A DNA stretch of 64,000 bases from Sphingobacterium arenae (GTDB lineage Bacteria > Bacteroidota > Bacteroidia > Sphingobacteriales > Sphingobacteriaceae). The DNA is taken from positions 1-64,000 of the forward strand of contig NZ_JACNYK010000009.1 of NCBI RefSeq assembly GCF_014692505.1, in the 5' to 3' direction. The notes beneath the pieces are model-generated. The model saw nothing but the letters and a program-made list of their open reading frames with translations. It was not told where the DNA came from and did not search any database. Position 1 is the first letter of the stretch. The number at the start of each line of letters is the position of its first letter. A program made the translations under genes and the position numbers. Below are positions 49,877-58,016 of the stretch, in pieces.

Positions 49877-49883
49877 AAACATA

Positions 49884-51362
49884 TTAGAATCTAACATTAT
49901 ACCCAATTGACAACCGTCCAAATGGAAAACTTCGATTGAAGTCGGGATATTGTTCTTCCTCAAAGTGTCCTTCCAACGCGAAGTAGCCAGAGCTGACATT
50001 TAGTGAAAAATTTTTGACGAGCCGCAAATTGGCTTCCAATGTTCCTGCATGTAAAATATAATAGGATTCATTACCGCTAATGGTGAAAAAGACACCACCA
50101 TTATAATCACCGGTAATGAGTAGGCGATTCAGTAAACTTAACTCAGCATGGTAGCGGTACCCTGCTCCTGAACCATAATTGTAATTCCGACTGGCTCCAT
50201 ACAGCAAATAAGGATCTGGTACAGCCGCCAACAATATAGCACCAACGCCCACACTCATGTTTAGGCGGTTTTGTTTTTTATAACGGAATTCTGAATTCCA
50301 ATTGTAGGCCAAACTTTGCGCGCCATAGAAAAATGCATCGTTGTTATAGAAATCATAATTAGCACTCAGTGTACCGTGATGATCACCATGCTTGGTTTCA
50401 AAGAATTTATTCCCGTACAAGAGCGCATGCACATTAACTGCGTTGATAAATGTGCTGTCTCCCTTTCCAAATTCCAAGTTTACATAAAACTGATCGAACG
50501 GTCGTTTTATATTTTCGGGGCCATTACTGTACCATAACCTGAGCCGACCATAGGATCCGTTTTTCCCTCGCTCCACAATATCCCCTTCTTGCGCATCGAA
50601 GCGCCGGATACCGATATTTACTTCAGTCCATATCGTAGAGGAATCAACTGCATTATAGGCATCTACTTTCCCCCATTTTCCGTCCAGCAAACGATTTAGA
50701 CCATTCACTGGATTAACAAAAAAGGCACCTATTTCATTTGAAACACGTGAACGACGGTGCCGATTTCCTCGTCCCAAAATATTACGCGCAATCCGGTGTG
50801 TCATCTCTCCCAAGATAATTCCACCATACGTGGTATTTACTAAATCGTTAATAGAAGGGGCTTGTGTTTCACCGCCGGTTTCCCAAAGATAACTCCCAGC
50901 GAAGGTGGCCAGACTGGATTGATAAAAGCTATAACCGTTGCTCCTGAAAGCATTAAAATATAGCTGTCCGTGATAAGGATGATCTAAATGATTTGTCGTA
51001 AACTGATTATCATCCCAATCCCAAGCAGATAATCGTTGATGGTTGATGAAATTTTTTAAACTGATGTAGGAATACGGGTCTTTCGTTATAAACCGATTAA
51101 AAGTAGCAGGAACGATATTGGCAATGAGCCACTCGGAACCGGCACGCAAAAAGTTCTTTTCTCGTTTAGGTTCTTGGGTGGTACGAGCGAAATGGAGTGG
51201 CAAATCTGCTTGAAAACGTTTCCCCCAGCGAGCCTGCCTACTGGTGTCCAGCAGCTGTACAGTCGTGTCAACATGGTGCAAAGTACCAAAATGCTGGGCA
51301 TCAGCATGGCTCCTAAAAAAGGCTAAAATGGTCAACAAGAAACAATAACGTATCAATCTCAT
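49884..51362 (-). CDS. DUF3943 domain outer-membrane-associated protein
   Basis: Start set at 51362, which gives a signal peptide (MRLIRYCFLLTILAFFRSHA). The frame is open for 44 more codons upstream, but these would overlap the divergent gene and lack family character. The 492 residues include the DUF3943 signature near residues 115-190 (WDWDDNQFTTNHLDHPYHGQ, YFNAFRSNGYSFYQSSL). The C-terminal half is a series of amphipathic beta strands ending in PFGRLSIGYNVRF, suggesting a barrel with a terminal Phe. Function is unknown for the family. It is divergent from the secreted protein gene at 51451, with 88 bases between starts. Confidence 0.85.
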   Translation of the reverse strand: MRLIRYCFLLTILAFFRSHADAQHFGTLHHVDTTVQLLDTSRQARWGKRFQADLPLHFARTTQEPKREKNFLRAGSEWLIANIVPATFNRFITKDPYSYISLKNFINHQRLSAWDWDDNQFTTNHLDHPYHGQLYFNAFRSNGYSFYQSSLATFAGSYLWETGGETQAPSINDLVNTTYGGIILGEMTHRIARNILGRGNRHRRSRVSNEIGAFFVNPVNGLNRLLDGKWGKVDAYNAVDSSTIWTEVNIGIRRFDAQEGDIVERGKNGSYGRLRLWYSNGPENIKRPFDQFYVNLEFGKGDSTFINAVNVHALLYGNKFFETKHGDHHGTLSANYDFYNNDAFFYGAQSLAYNWNSEFRYKKQNRLNMSVGVGAILLAAVPDPYLLYGASRNYNYGSGAGYRYHAELSLLNRLLITGDYNGGVFFTISGNESYYILHAGTLEANLRLVKNFSLNVSSGYFALEGHFEEEQYPDFNRSFPFGRLSIGYNVRF

Positions 51363-51383
51363 TATTATCTTAAACGCACAAAG

Positions 51384-51419
51384 GTATAATTTGTGTGAAC
51401 ATGTTCTCGTATAATTTGT
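51384..51419 (+). promoter_or_regulatory. Duplicated 11-mer promoter region of the secreted protein gene
   Basis: GTATAATTTGT occurs at 51384-51394 and again at 51409-51419, exactly 25 bases apart. The first supplies a TTTG about 16 bases before the TATAATTTG of the second, close to the -33/-7 layout although the -7 has one extra base. Confidence 0.45.
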
Positions 51420-51450
51420 TATTTTTATGTAGAACCAACATAGACATATC

Positions 51451-52146
51451 ATGAAGAAATTAATTTTATCAACTGTTTTAATGCTTATTGCCACACTAAT
51501 TATGGCACAAACTTCGTCAAATCTGAAAGGTGTATATACAACGAAAAAAGGCGGTATGAATATCGTTTGGATGTTTATTGATGGATATTCTTCTCAGATT
51601 ACCTACAAAGATGACGCTTATGTATCGACCTTTGGTGGCCCTTACGCCTATCAAGATGGAACACTAAACATTCAGATTGAATATAATGATGTCGATGCGA
51701 GTATGATTGGCCAAACAGAAAGCTTCGCTTTGACTGCAAATACGGACGGTTTACAAGAACAAGCCGGATCGACATGGAAAAAGGTACTGGCTAAGGCCCA
51801 AGATTTGGATGGGTTGTGGCGGATAACCGGACGAAAACAAGGCGACAATCTTGTTCAAATACACCAAAGTGGCACACGAAAAACCATTAAGCTCTTAGTG
51901 GATGGCTATTTCCAATGGGTAGCTATAGATCCGGGAGCGAAGACTTTTTCCGGTACGGGAGGTGGACATTATACGTTTACCGATGGAAAATATAGTGAGT
52001 ATATTCTCTTTTTCTCTCGAGATAATTCCCGTGTCGGAGCTCGTTTAAGCTTTGATGGTGAATTGAAAGATGGTGCTTGGCACCATAGTGGTTTGAGCTC
52101 AAAAGGTGATCCTATATATGAAATTTGGAGTAGAGATAAAAAGTAA
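51451..52146 (+). CDS. Secreted protein with two related lipocalin-like halves, function unknown
   Basis: A 231-residue protein with a signal peptide (MKKLILSTVLMLIATLIMAQ). Two halves of about 100 residues look alike. The first (about 24-113) opens LKGVYTTKKGGMNIVWMFID and goes on DGYSSQITYKDDAYVSTFGG; the second (about 119-228) opens LDGLWRITGRKQGDNLVQI and goes on VDGYFQWVAIDPGAKTFSGT. Both share the order L-x-G-x-[YW]...DGY...[SF]...GG...Y-x-[FY]-x-DG. Such small beta-rich domains resemble lipocalin/DUF4488-like folds. I do not recognise a named family. It appears to be transcribed alone, convergent with the ECF sigma gene 5 bases away. Confidence 0.8.
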   Translation: MKKLILSTVLMLIATLIMAQTSSNLKGVYTTKKGGMNIVWMFIDGYSSQITYKDDAYVSTFGGPYAYQDGTLNIQIEYNDVDASMIGQTESFALTANTDGLQEQAGSTWKKVLAKAQDLDGLWRITGRKQGDNLVQIHQSGTRKTIKLLVDGYFQWVAIDPGAKTFSGTGGGHYTFTDGKYSEYILFFSRDNSRVGARLSFDGELKDGAWHHSGLSSKGDPIYEIWSRDKK

Positions 52147-52151
52147 AAGGA

Positions 52152-52748
52152 TTAAAAATTAGTCAGGAATGTACACACTAAAAACGTGGTATAAAAACTG
52201 ATATCTTTTTCTTTAAAGATCAGACGTAAAGCTGAAAGGGCTTTTGACCTGGCAAAGTATACATTGTTCGCGGTGGTTCCTAAGGTCTCACAAATTTCCA
52301 GTGTACCCAGTCCCTCAAGATAAGACAGGCGAAACACTTCTGCCTGCTGTGTCGGGAGCTTGTCCAACTCTGCAACAATCTGATCAATCAGTTCTGTATA
52401 GATGATATGCGTGAGTATATCTGTCCTCGTCTCTACCATGTCCCGCAACAACTCTTCCCGTAAATCAACTGTTTTATGATACGAAGAACCTATATGATTA
52501 TAACAGGCATTGCGGATCGTCAGGTACAGAAAAGATTTGATTGCTTCTACAGATACGGCCTTTTCACGTCCTTGCCACAACTTATAAAATGACTCAGAAA
52601 CAATCTCCTCCGAAGCCTCCCTATTTTTGGTAATTTTATATGCAAAAAAACGCAACTGTTCGCCATACTGCAACATAAAAAACAGTAGTCCGTCTTCTTC
52701 ACCGGCTCGTAGCATATCAAGGTATTTTCTGCTCTCTAATAATTGCAT
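52152..52748 (-). CDS. ECF-type RNA polymerase sigma factor (FecI-like)
   Basis: Start set at 52748 (MQLLESRKYLDMLRAGEEDG); the 15 further codons upstream are Phe/Cys-rich and not family-like. 198 residues: region 2 (QLRFFAYKITKNREASEEIV, SESFYKLWQGRE) and region 4 (LPTQQAEVFRLSYLEGLGTL, EICETLGTTANNVYFARSKA). The Bacteroidota FecI-like class works with FecR anti-sigma factors and SusC transducers. Here it is the distal gene on the minus strand, about 9 kb from fecR and after the MBL hydrolase, and it has its own -7 element at 52791-52798. Confidence 0.9.
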   Translation of the reverse strand: MQLLESRKYLDMLRAGEEDGLLFFMLQYGEQLRFFAYKITKNREASEEIVSESFYKLWQGREKAVSVEAIKSFLYLTIRNACYNHIGSSYHKTVDLREELLRDMVETRTDILTHIIYTELIDQIVAELDKLPTQQAEVFRLSYLEGLGTLEICETLGTTANNVYFARSKALSALRLIFKEKDISFYTTFLVCTFLTNF

Positions 52749-52790
52749 TTCAGGTTTTTCATATCTAGTATAAAAACAGAAGCAAAATAA

Positions 52791-52798
52791 CAAAAATA
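52791..52798 (-). promoter_or_regulatory. Bacteroidota -7 promoter element for the ECF sigma gene
   Basis: Minus strand TATTTTTG (TAnnTTTG), 42 bases before the sigma start and within the 104-base gap after the hydrolase gene. It implies housekeeping transcription separate from the SusC/D operon. Confidence 0.55.
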
Positions 52799-52852
52799 AA
52801 TATGACTAGCCTGAGAATGAGCCGTTATGTTTTTGTTAAGAAAAGTTACTTT

Positions 52853-53890
52853 TCATCTAATCAGTTTTCCATTCTTCCAAACCATCTGCTCGCCCCAAAA
52901 AGGCATAATCGTATTTTCGCAGTTTACGCCGGCAAGATGCTTCAAGGTCTGCGTGATAGACGCTTGCCCCTTCGGTTCATGTCGTAGTTCGATCAGATGC
53001 GATAATACCGCATATTTTGGATTAACCAATCCCTCCGCAGTGCCTATAATATCATTTTCCCTTGGTGCACCCCAACGCAAGATCAGCATATCGACATCAC
53101 CCTGTACATTAGCGAATCGATCGGATTCAAAACCAGAATCTCCACAATGTAACAGCGAGAAGCCTCCCCCATCGGCACCGCAATCTATACGCAAGGACAT
53201 CACGAAATCGGGAAGTTTAGGACTTCTTAAATGACTGGAAATATCTGTTCGGACGGTAAACTTACCAATCTGATAACTTGTAGCCGTTGTTGACAAATAC
53301 TCCGCACAGCCTTTATAGAAATTTGTAATGACTGGTTTACCGGCTTTTGTCATTGCTTCCATAAGCTTCACATGCGCGTGATCACCATGGTTATGCGTGA
53401 TACAAAGAAAATCCAGATAAGGTTCCAATTGCTCGGCCAATCGGTGTTCTACATCGATACCAAAACAGCCAGAGGGGGTCTTTACGACAAATCCCATGTT
53501 ATACAATAACCAAACCCGGGCTGTTCCCTTTTTTAACTTGGTCTTCTTCACCTCATCCAGCACTTTATCGAAAGCTTCCCGATAACAGTAGATCATCGGA
53601 ACTTCTTTTTCCATTTGCTCAGCTTCGTCTTCCGTCTTGGCTAAATAGGCTTTAAAGGTACTAGCTTCCAAACGATCCGAATAGCGCTGAAACTGATGTA
53701 AAAAGGCTAACCGTTTCTCATCCAGGCGCAAAGGCGATGTTTTGCGGAATGCCGCCATAGAGTCTATGGCGGTATTGGTGGCATATTCAAGTTTCTGCGT
53801 AAAACCGGGCTGCACGGTCATGATAACCACAATCAACGTGGTGAGTATATTTTTCATGGTCCATATTCTTTTATTCATCATCATTTTCAT
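52853..53890 (-). CDS. Exported MBL-fold metal-dependent hydrolase
   Basis: 345 residues from 53890. An in-frame ATG at 53857 gives the cleaner signal peptide (MKNILTTLIVVIMTVQPGFT) and may be the real start. After an N-terminal helical region of about 100 residues comes the metallo-beta-lactamase fold: TPSGCFGIDVEHRLAEQLEP, the metal motif ITHNHGDHAHV (HxHxDH), SLLHCGDSGFESDR with the bridging Asp, and a late VLSHLIELRH. It resembles YtnP/UlaG-like hydrolases of unknown substrate. It is the last gene of the SusC/SusD locus before the ECF sigma gene and lies 13 bases after the DUF4998 gene, so it probably processes the imported compound. Confidence 0.87.
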   Translation of the reverse strand: MKMMMNKRIWTMKNILTTLIVVIMTVQPGFTQKLEYATNTAIDSMAAFRKTSPLRLDEKRLAFLHQFQRYSDRLEASTFKAYLAKTEDEAEQMEKEVPMIYCYREAFDKVLDEVKKTKLKKGTARVWLLYNMGFVVKTPSGCFGIDVEHRLAEQLEPYLDFLCITHNHGDHAHVKLMEAMTKAGKPVITNFYKGCAEYLSTTATSYQIGKFTVRTDISSHLRSPKLPDFVMSLRIDCGADGGGFSLLHCGDSGFESDRFANVQGDVDMLILRWGAPRENDIIGTAEGLVNPKYAVLSHLIELRHEPKGQASITQTLKHLAGVNCENTIMPFWGEQMVWKNGKLIR

Positions 53891-53903
53891 CGTCCGAAAG
53901 AGT

Positions 53904-54599
53904 TTAAGGAATAACCGACTCCAGATAGCTTGGCGTCACGAGTGTATCAATATCACTTTCATTAATTAGATATCGTGTTTTACTCCGCACGAACCCTCCG
54001 GGTTTAGCATCATGCAGCTCTAAGCGTTCTACGACACGCACCTCTTCCGTAAACTGTCCGTTGCTCTGCTCGTAACTGACCAAATTATCTACAACCCCTA
54101 CCCGATTATCGAATTCGATCGTTTGACCATCAGAAATAAATCGAGGCATGACGTGCAACAATGTTCCTACATAATTCGGACCATACACAAAACCTCCTTG
54201 ATCCGTCAGCAATGACCTGTTTCCAAAAGCATCCACATTCCACGCCTCGATCAAAACATTCCCTTCAATACCGGACATATCCAATTCAGCATAATAACTG
54301 GCCAAATCTTCCTCATAGTTTTCCGGCACATAATTCACCTTTACCGAATCCGGATTACCCGAAGCAGCGTTCCATCTCAACACGCAGTGTGCTCTGTTCA
54401 CATCCTCCACAGGTAGAATTCGAACACCTACTTTTTCATAACCTGATTTCACTTCCAATTCTGCAATTTTTCCTGCATATACAATCGGTCCGTTTTTGAT
54501 GTGCTGATTCAGCAATTCATCCGCGTCATCACAGCTTATTGCCGTAAACACCAACAAGCCTATTGTCATTTGTTTTATATAGTTATACATTGTCAACAT
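53904..54599 (-). CDS. DUF4998 domain lipoprotein
   Basis: A 231-residue lipoprotein; the signal ends in GLLVFTAISCDDADELLNQH, with Cys as the lipid anchor. A downstream ATG at 54590 (MYNYIKQMTIGL) is an alternative start. The DUF4998 core starts at NGPIVYAGKIAELEVKSGYE and continues with LRWNAASGNPDSVKVNYVPE and VLIEAWNVDAFGNRS. Such proteins are found with SusC/SusD pairs and are probably surface-exposed, with fibronectin-like beta folds. It lies 10 bases after the DUF5000-type gene and 13 bases before the hydrolase gene, inside the operon. Confidence 0.85.
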   Translation of the reverse strand: MLTMYNYIKQMTIGLLVFTAISCDDADELLNQHIKNGPIVYAGKIAELEVKSGYEKVGVRILPVEDVNRAHCVLRWNAASGNPDSVKVNYVPENYEEDLASYYAELDMSGIEGNVLIEAWNVDAFGNRSLLTDQGGFVYGPNYVGTLLHVMPRFISDGQTIEFDNRVGVVDNLVSYEQSNGQFTEEVRVVERLELHDAKPGGFVRSKTRYLINESDIDTLVTPSYLESVIP

Positions 54600-54609
54600 T
54601 CTTTTTTGA

Positions 54610-55956
54610 TTAATAATACTTCAATACCTCCCCAAACATTTTGAACTCATTGATGGTATAGAAGTTCTCGTTTGCCGTATAACTTTCCATAAGTTGAAGC
54701 CGCATATAACGGAACGATGCCGTAGGAGTTGCCTCTGGGTTTACGTTGTCCTCGGAGATAGCGTATTCCTGTCTGTTATAAAAATAATCAGTCTCTTCCT
54801 GCGTGATACTTGCTGAATTGGCCGGCATCTTACCTTCGTATTCACCAATTAACGTCCACCCTTCTGGAAAATTAGACCAACGCGATGCATTGGCATCATC
54901 GGTTCCCCAGATTCTGAACCGCTTTACACTCGACCGAGAATACAGGTAACTAGACGATGGACGTGGGTAAAGTTGCACACGACTAAGTCGTAAATCTTGG
55001 CGCAAGTCAAACGTTACGTAAACATCGTCGATATATGTACGTTGCCCATCCGAAGATTCCTCGTAAAACTTACGCGCCAAAAAGTTATTTGCGGTCGTTA
55101 CGCCGTTAAACATGGTTATCGGCGCAAAGCCTGCACTGTGGGTGGTGGCATCGTTTAGCAAACCTGTTACCGGATCAACTCCAAATTCTGCAAAATCTTT
55201 ACTTGTTGTCCCATAAGTTGGATTGAAATAAGTAACTGCCTCTACCAAATTATAATCAATGATATCTTCCTTAAAAGGAGTGATCATTTCGATCAGGGTA
55301 TCCGTCCGATTACCCCACTTATCCGACAACGCAAATCCAAAGGTTTGCTCCACATTATCGTATTGTCTCAAATAAGTAGCTGTATTGAGGGAATCCGAAC
55401 TATAAATCGTTTTAGAAGGATCTTCAATCAACGTTTTCTCCCCCAGTTGTATTTCATCTTCCGTCAACACATGGATCGCAAAAGGCAAAGCCTCTTTGTT
55501 GTCCCATTCCAGTTTTACACCACCAAAAGCCGGCGTAGCCAACAAACTTGCCCGGGCGACCTCCACCGGCGACAACAAAGGCTTATCGCGTACTTGCGTA
55601 ATATCCGATCTGTTGCCGCTTTCATCCATGACCGCCAAATCCACCGTAACTTCATTAGTCCCGGTAAAACCTTCCACCAAAATCGTATTGCTATAACGCG
55701 ACACTTTGAACTCCACCTCATTGCCCATCTTATTGATATAGGTAGCCACCACCTGTGCGTGATTCGGGTTTCCGGCGGGCAAACTAAAATGAATTTCTAA
55801 GGCTCCGGCCATCGGCACCACACGGTTCACCGTCAATTTTTCGGGTGTGTCCGTACCAAAATTGGGCTGTTCGATTCCTAAATAGGAGTCCATGCAGGAG
55901 ACCGCCATCATACTGATAATCAGCACGAGGGTTGCGTATATTCTATTGCTTTTCAT
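54610..55956 (-). CDS. DUF4959/DUF5126/DUF5000 surface lipoprotein of a SusC/D locus
   Basis: Start at 55956 (MKSNRIYATLVLIISMMAVS), with the lipobox Cys in MMAVSCMDSYLG; a TTG four codons upstream is less likely. The 448 residues form an N-terminal Ig-like domain (DUF4959: NRVVPMAGALEIHFSLPAG), a middle one (DUF5126: FGGVKLEWDNKEALPFAIHV) and a C-terminal discoidin-like domain (DUF5000: VYVTFDLRQDLRLSRVQLYP, RFRIWGTDDANASRWSNFPE). Such three-domain proteins sit where SusE/SusF would be and probably bind glycan or another ligand at the surface. It lies 16 bases after susD. Confidence 0.87.
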   Translation of the reverse strand: MKSNRIYATLVLIISMMAVSCMDSYLGIEQPNFGTDTPEKLTVNRVVPMAGALEIHFSLPAGNPNHAQVVATYINKMGNEVEFKVSRYSNTILVEGFTGTNEVTVDLAVMDESGNRSDITQVRDKPLLSPVEVARASLLATPAFGGVKLEWDNKEALPFAIHVLTEDEIQLGEKTLIEDPSKTIYSSDSLNTATYLRQYDNVEQTFGFALSDKWGNRTDTLIEMITPFKEDIIDYNLVEAVTYFNPTYGTTSKDFAEFGVDPVTGLLNDATTHSAGFAPITMFNGVTTANNFLARKFYEESSDGQRTYIDDVYVTFDLRQDLRLSRVQLYPRPSSSYLYSRSSVKRFRIWGTDDANASRWSNFPEGWTLIGEYEGKMPANSASITQEETDYFYNRQEYAISEDNVNPEATPTASFRYMRLQLMESYTANENFYTINEFKMFGEVLKYY

Positions 55957-55972
55957 TTTCGCTATCAATTAA

Positions 55973-57994
55973 TTACCACCCTGGGTTTTGTATAAGATTT
56001 CTATTCTGAAGTAATGTATTGGTTTTGATCGGCATGAGGTAGTCCTTCATCGAAAACCTCGGTTGCAAAAGCACTTTCAAGGTATAAAAATCAGCTTTAT
56101 TTTCGCCTTCTTTATTCCAGCCCAAAATAGGTTGATTGTACACTTCCTCTGCCATAAGCCAGCGACGCACATCATAATAATAATGCCCTTCAAAAGCCAG
56201 TTCATTAAGACGCTCCTGACGGATAATCTCCCTCAATCCGCTCTGATTATCCGGTTTCGTCTTATACGGGGCAGAAGCATATTTTTGCCAACTATCGACC
56301 ACGCCTTCCATTCCCGAACGAGCACGAATCACATCTAGATAATGATAGGCATTGTTTCCCTGAGAATCTGTCACACGAGGTCCATCGACCTCATTAAGAC
56401 ATTCGGCCAAGAGCAAATACAAATCTGCTAAGCGAATAATCGGAAAGGAATACGGTTCGTAAATTAATTCTACCCGCGTCGCGGTATATGTCGTCCTGAG
56501 ATGCACCATTTTTTTCGTCAGATAACCCGACAAAGGATAAAAACCATACTCTACCCCATATTTAAAGCCACTCCCCATGTGCCGCATAAAATTCGGAAAT
56601 GCCGGATTCGACAGGGGTTCAGAACGACCTTCCCAAATACCACCGTCAAAACCTACGGAAGCATAAAATCGCAGGGAACGATTATGATGTAACAATGCCG
56701 TTTCTTGTCCGCTTTTTATCAAAAACTTGGTATGATCTGCCTCCGGCAATTGCGTTGTATAACGATTCGCATACCAGCCATTTCGATCCCATTCGGCATC
56801 TTCCTCTATGGGTACTCCGTTAGCTGAATAAAAAGACTCCACCACGTTCAATGTAGGTGCATGCCGTTGTCCAATATCCGGAGCACCGGAGCCTGCCATA
56901 TTATCCCATTCGGAATTGCTTAACATACTGGCAAAGCGCTGCAACTGTCGTGTACTCGCATTCGTCGCCCAAATAATTTCCTGATTCCAAGGCTGGGTAA
57001 CAGCCTGGCGCAGGCTAATCATCGCTTTGGTCGTATCGTTAATATTGGTACTATTCACATCCGGAATAGCACCGGAGCCTGCATCGGCACTGACCAGTAT
57101 ACGATATCCGGCTTCCTCGGCAGAACGTATCGCCTCATCAGCCGCTGTCAAAGCTCGCTGCCATCTTTCCCGACTATCACCCTCCGGAAAAAGCTCCACT
57201 CCACGGTTATCGGTGTAGCCAAGATAATAGTTGTTGTTGTTAAAAATCGGACTCGCCGCCAACACCAGCGTCTTGGCTTTGATACTCCGTGCGATCGTTT
57301 TAGTAAAACGACCATATTCCGACGCCGGATCGATCTCCCCGACAACAGGTAAAGATTCAATCGCCTCGTCCAACAAATTGACGATATAATCCGTTACCTG
57401 ATCAACCGGCTCTCGGTAAAAAGCTAATTCCTCGCCCTTTGCGGCAATAGGAATCACCTTATCCACAATTGGAATCGGGCCGTAGAGTTGAAACAAATAG
57501 AAATTAAGGTAAGCTTTAATGGTTTTCACCTCGGCGATCCACCGTTCCCGTTCCATTTCATCCATATCTCTAGGGCCTCCATCTTCCGGACCAATATGCT
57601 CCAGAAATACGTTGCAATGCCGTATCCCTTGCCATATATTTTTGGTTGCACCATTCTCACCATCCCAGAAATTCATATAAGGGTTTGCCGTATTATTTCC
57701 GTTAAAAAATAGCAGGGTGGTGCTGGTAATATGTGCCGTATTCCCTCCTGGCGTATTCAACGGATCGTATACCACATCACCACCTCCAGAAAGGCCAAGC
57801 GTATTGATCGGATCTGCAACTACAGGAAGACTTCCATAGCATGTAAACAAATATTTCTCTGCGTTATACCGATCTTTAAATGCGTCCTCCAAAACCGGTT
57901 TATCGTCCGGCAATATATCCAAGTATTTATTACATCCCACAGCGGTCAATAACAAGACTACTATCGCCGCGTATATTTTATTTTTGACTATCAT
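55973..57994 (-). CDS. SusD/RagB-family nutrient-binding lipoprotein
   Basis: A 673-residue lipoprotein with signal and lipobox in IVVLLLTAVGCNKYLDILPD. SusD features are DAFKDRYNAEKYLFTCYGSL, the TPR-type EVKTIKAYLNFYLFQLYGPI, and a C-terminal VELIYEPYSFPIIRLADLYL, LLAECLNEVDGP and ERLNELAFEGHYYYDVRRWL. It ends QNPGW, as usual. It is longer than the other SusD in the window (458 residues), mainly through inserts between residues 300 and 480. It works with the SusC encoded 22 bases upstream to capture a ligand; the cargo is unknown. Confidence 0.93.
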   Translation of the reverse strand: MIVKNKIYAAIVVLLLTAVGCNKYLDILPDDKPVLEDAFKDRYNAEKYLFTCYGSLPVVADPINTLGLSGGGDVVYDPLNTPGGNTAHITSTTLLFFNGNNTANPYMNFWDGENGATKNIWQGIRHCNVFLEHIGPEDGGPRDMDEMERERWIAEVKTIKAYLNFYLFQLYGPIPIVDKVIPIAAKGEELAFYREPVDQVTDYIVNLLDEAIESLPVVGEIDPASEYGRFTKTIARSIKAKTLVLAASPIFNNNNYYLGYTDNRGVELFPEGDSRERWQRALTAADEAIRSAEEAGYRILVSADAGSGAIPDVNSTNINDTTKAMISLRQAVTQPWNQEIIWATNASTRQLQRFASMLSNSEWDNMAGSGAPDIGQRHAPTLNVVESFYSANGVPIEEDAEWDRNGWYANRYTTQLPEADHTKFLIKSGQETALLHHNRSLRFYASVGFDGGIWEGRSEPLSNPAFPNFMRHMGSGFKYGVEYGFYPLSGYLTKKMVHLRTTYTATRVELIYEPYSFPIIRLADLYLLLAECLNEVDGPRVTDSQGNNAYHYLDVIRARSGMEGVVDSWQKYASAPYKTKPDNQSGLREIIRQERLNELAFEGHYYYDVRRWLMAEEVYNQPILGWNKEGENKADFYTLKVLLQPRFSMKDYLMPIKTNTLLQNRNLIQNPGW

Positions 57995-58016
57995 ATCAAT
58001 GCGTTCTAACTTGTTA

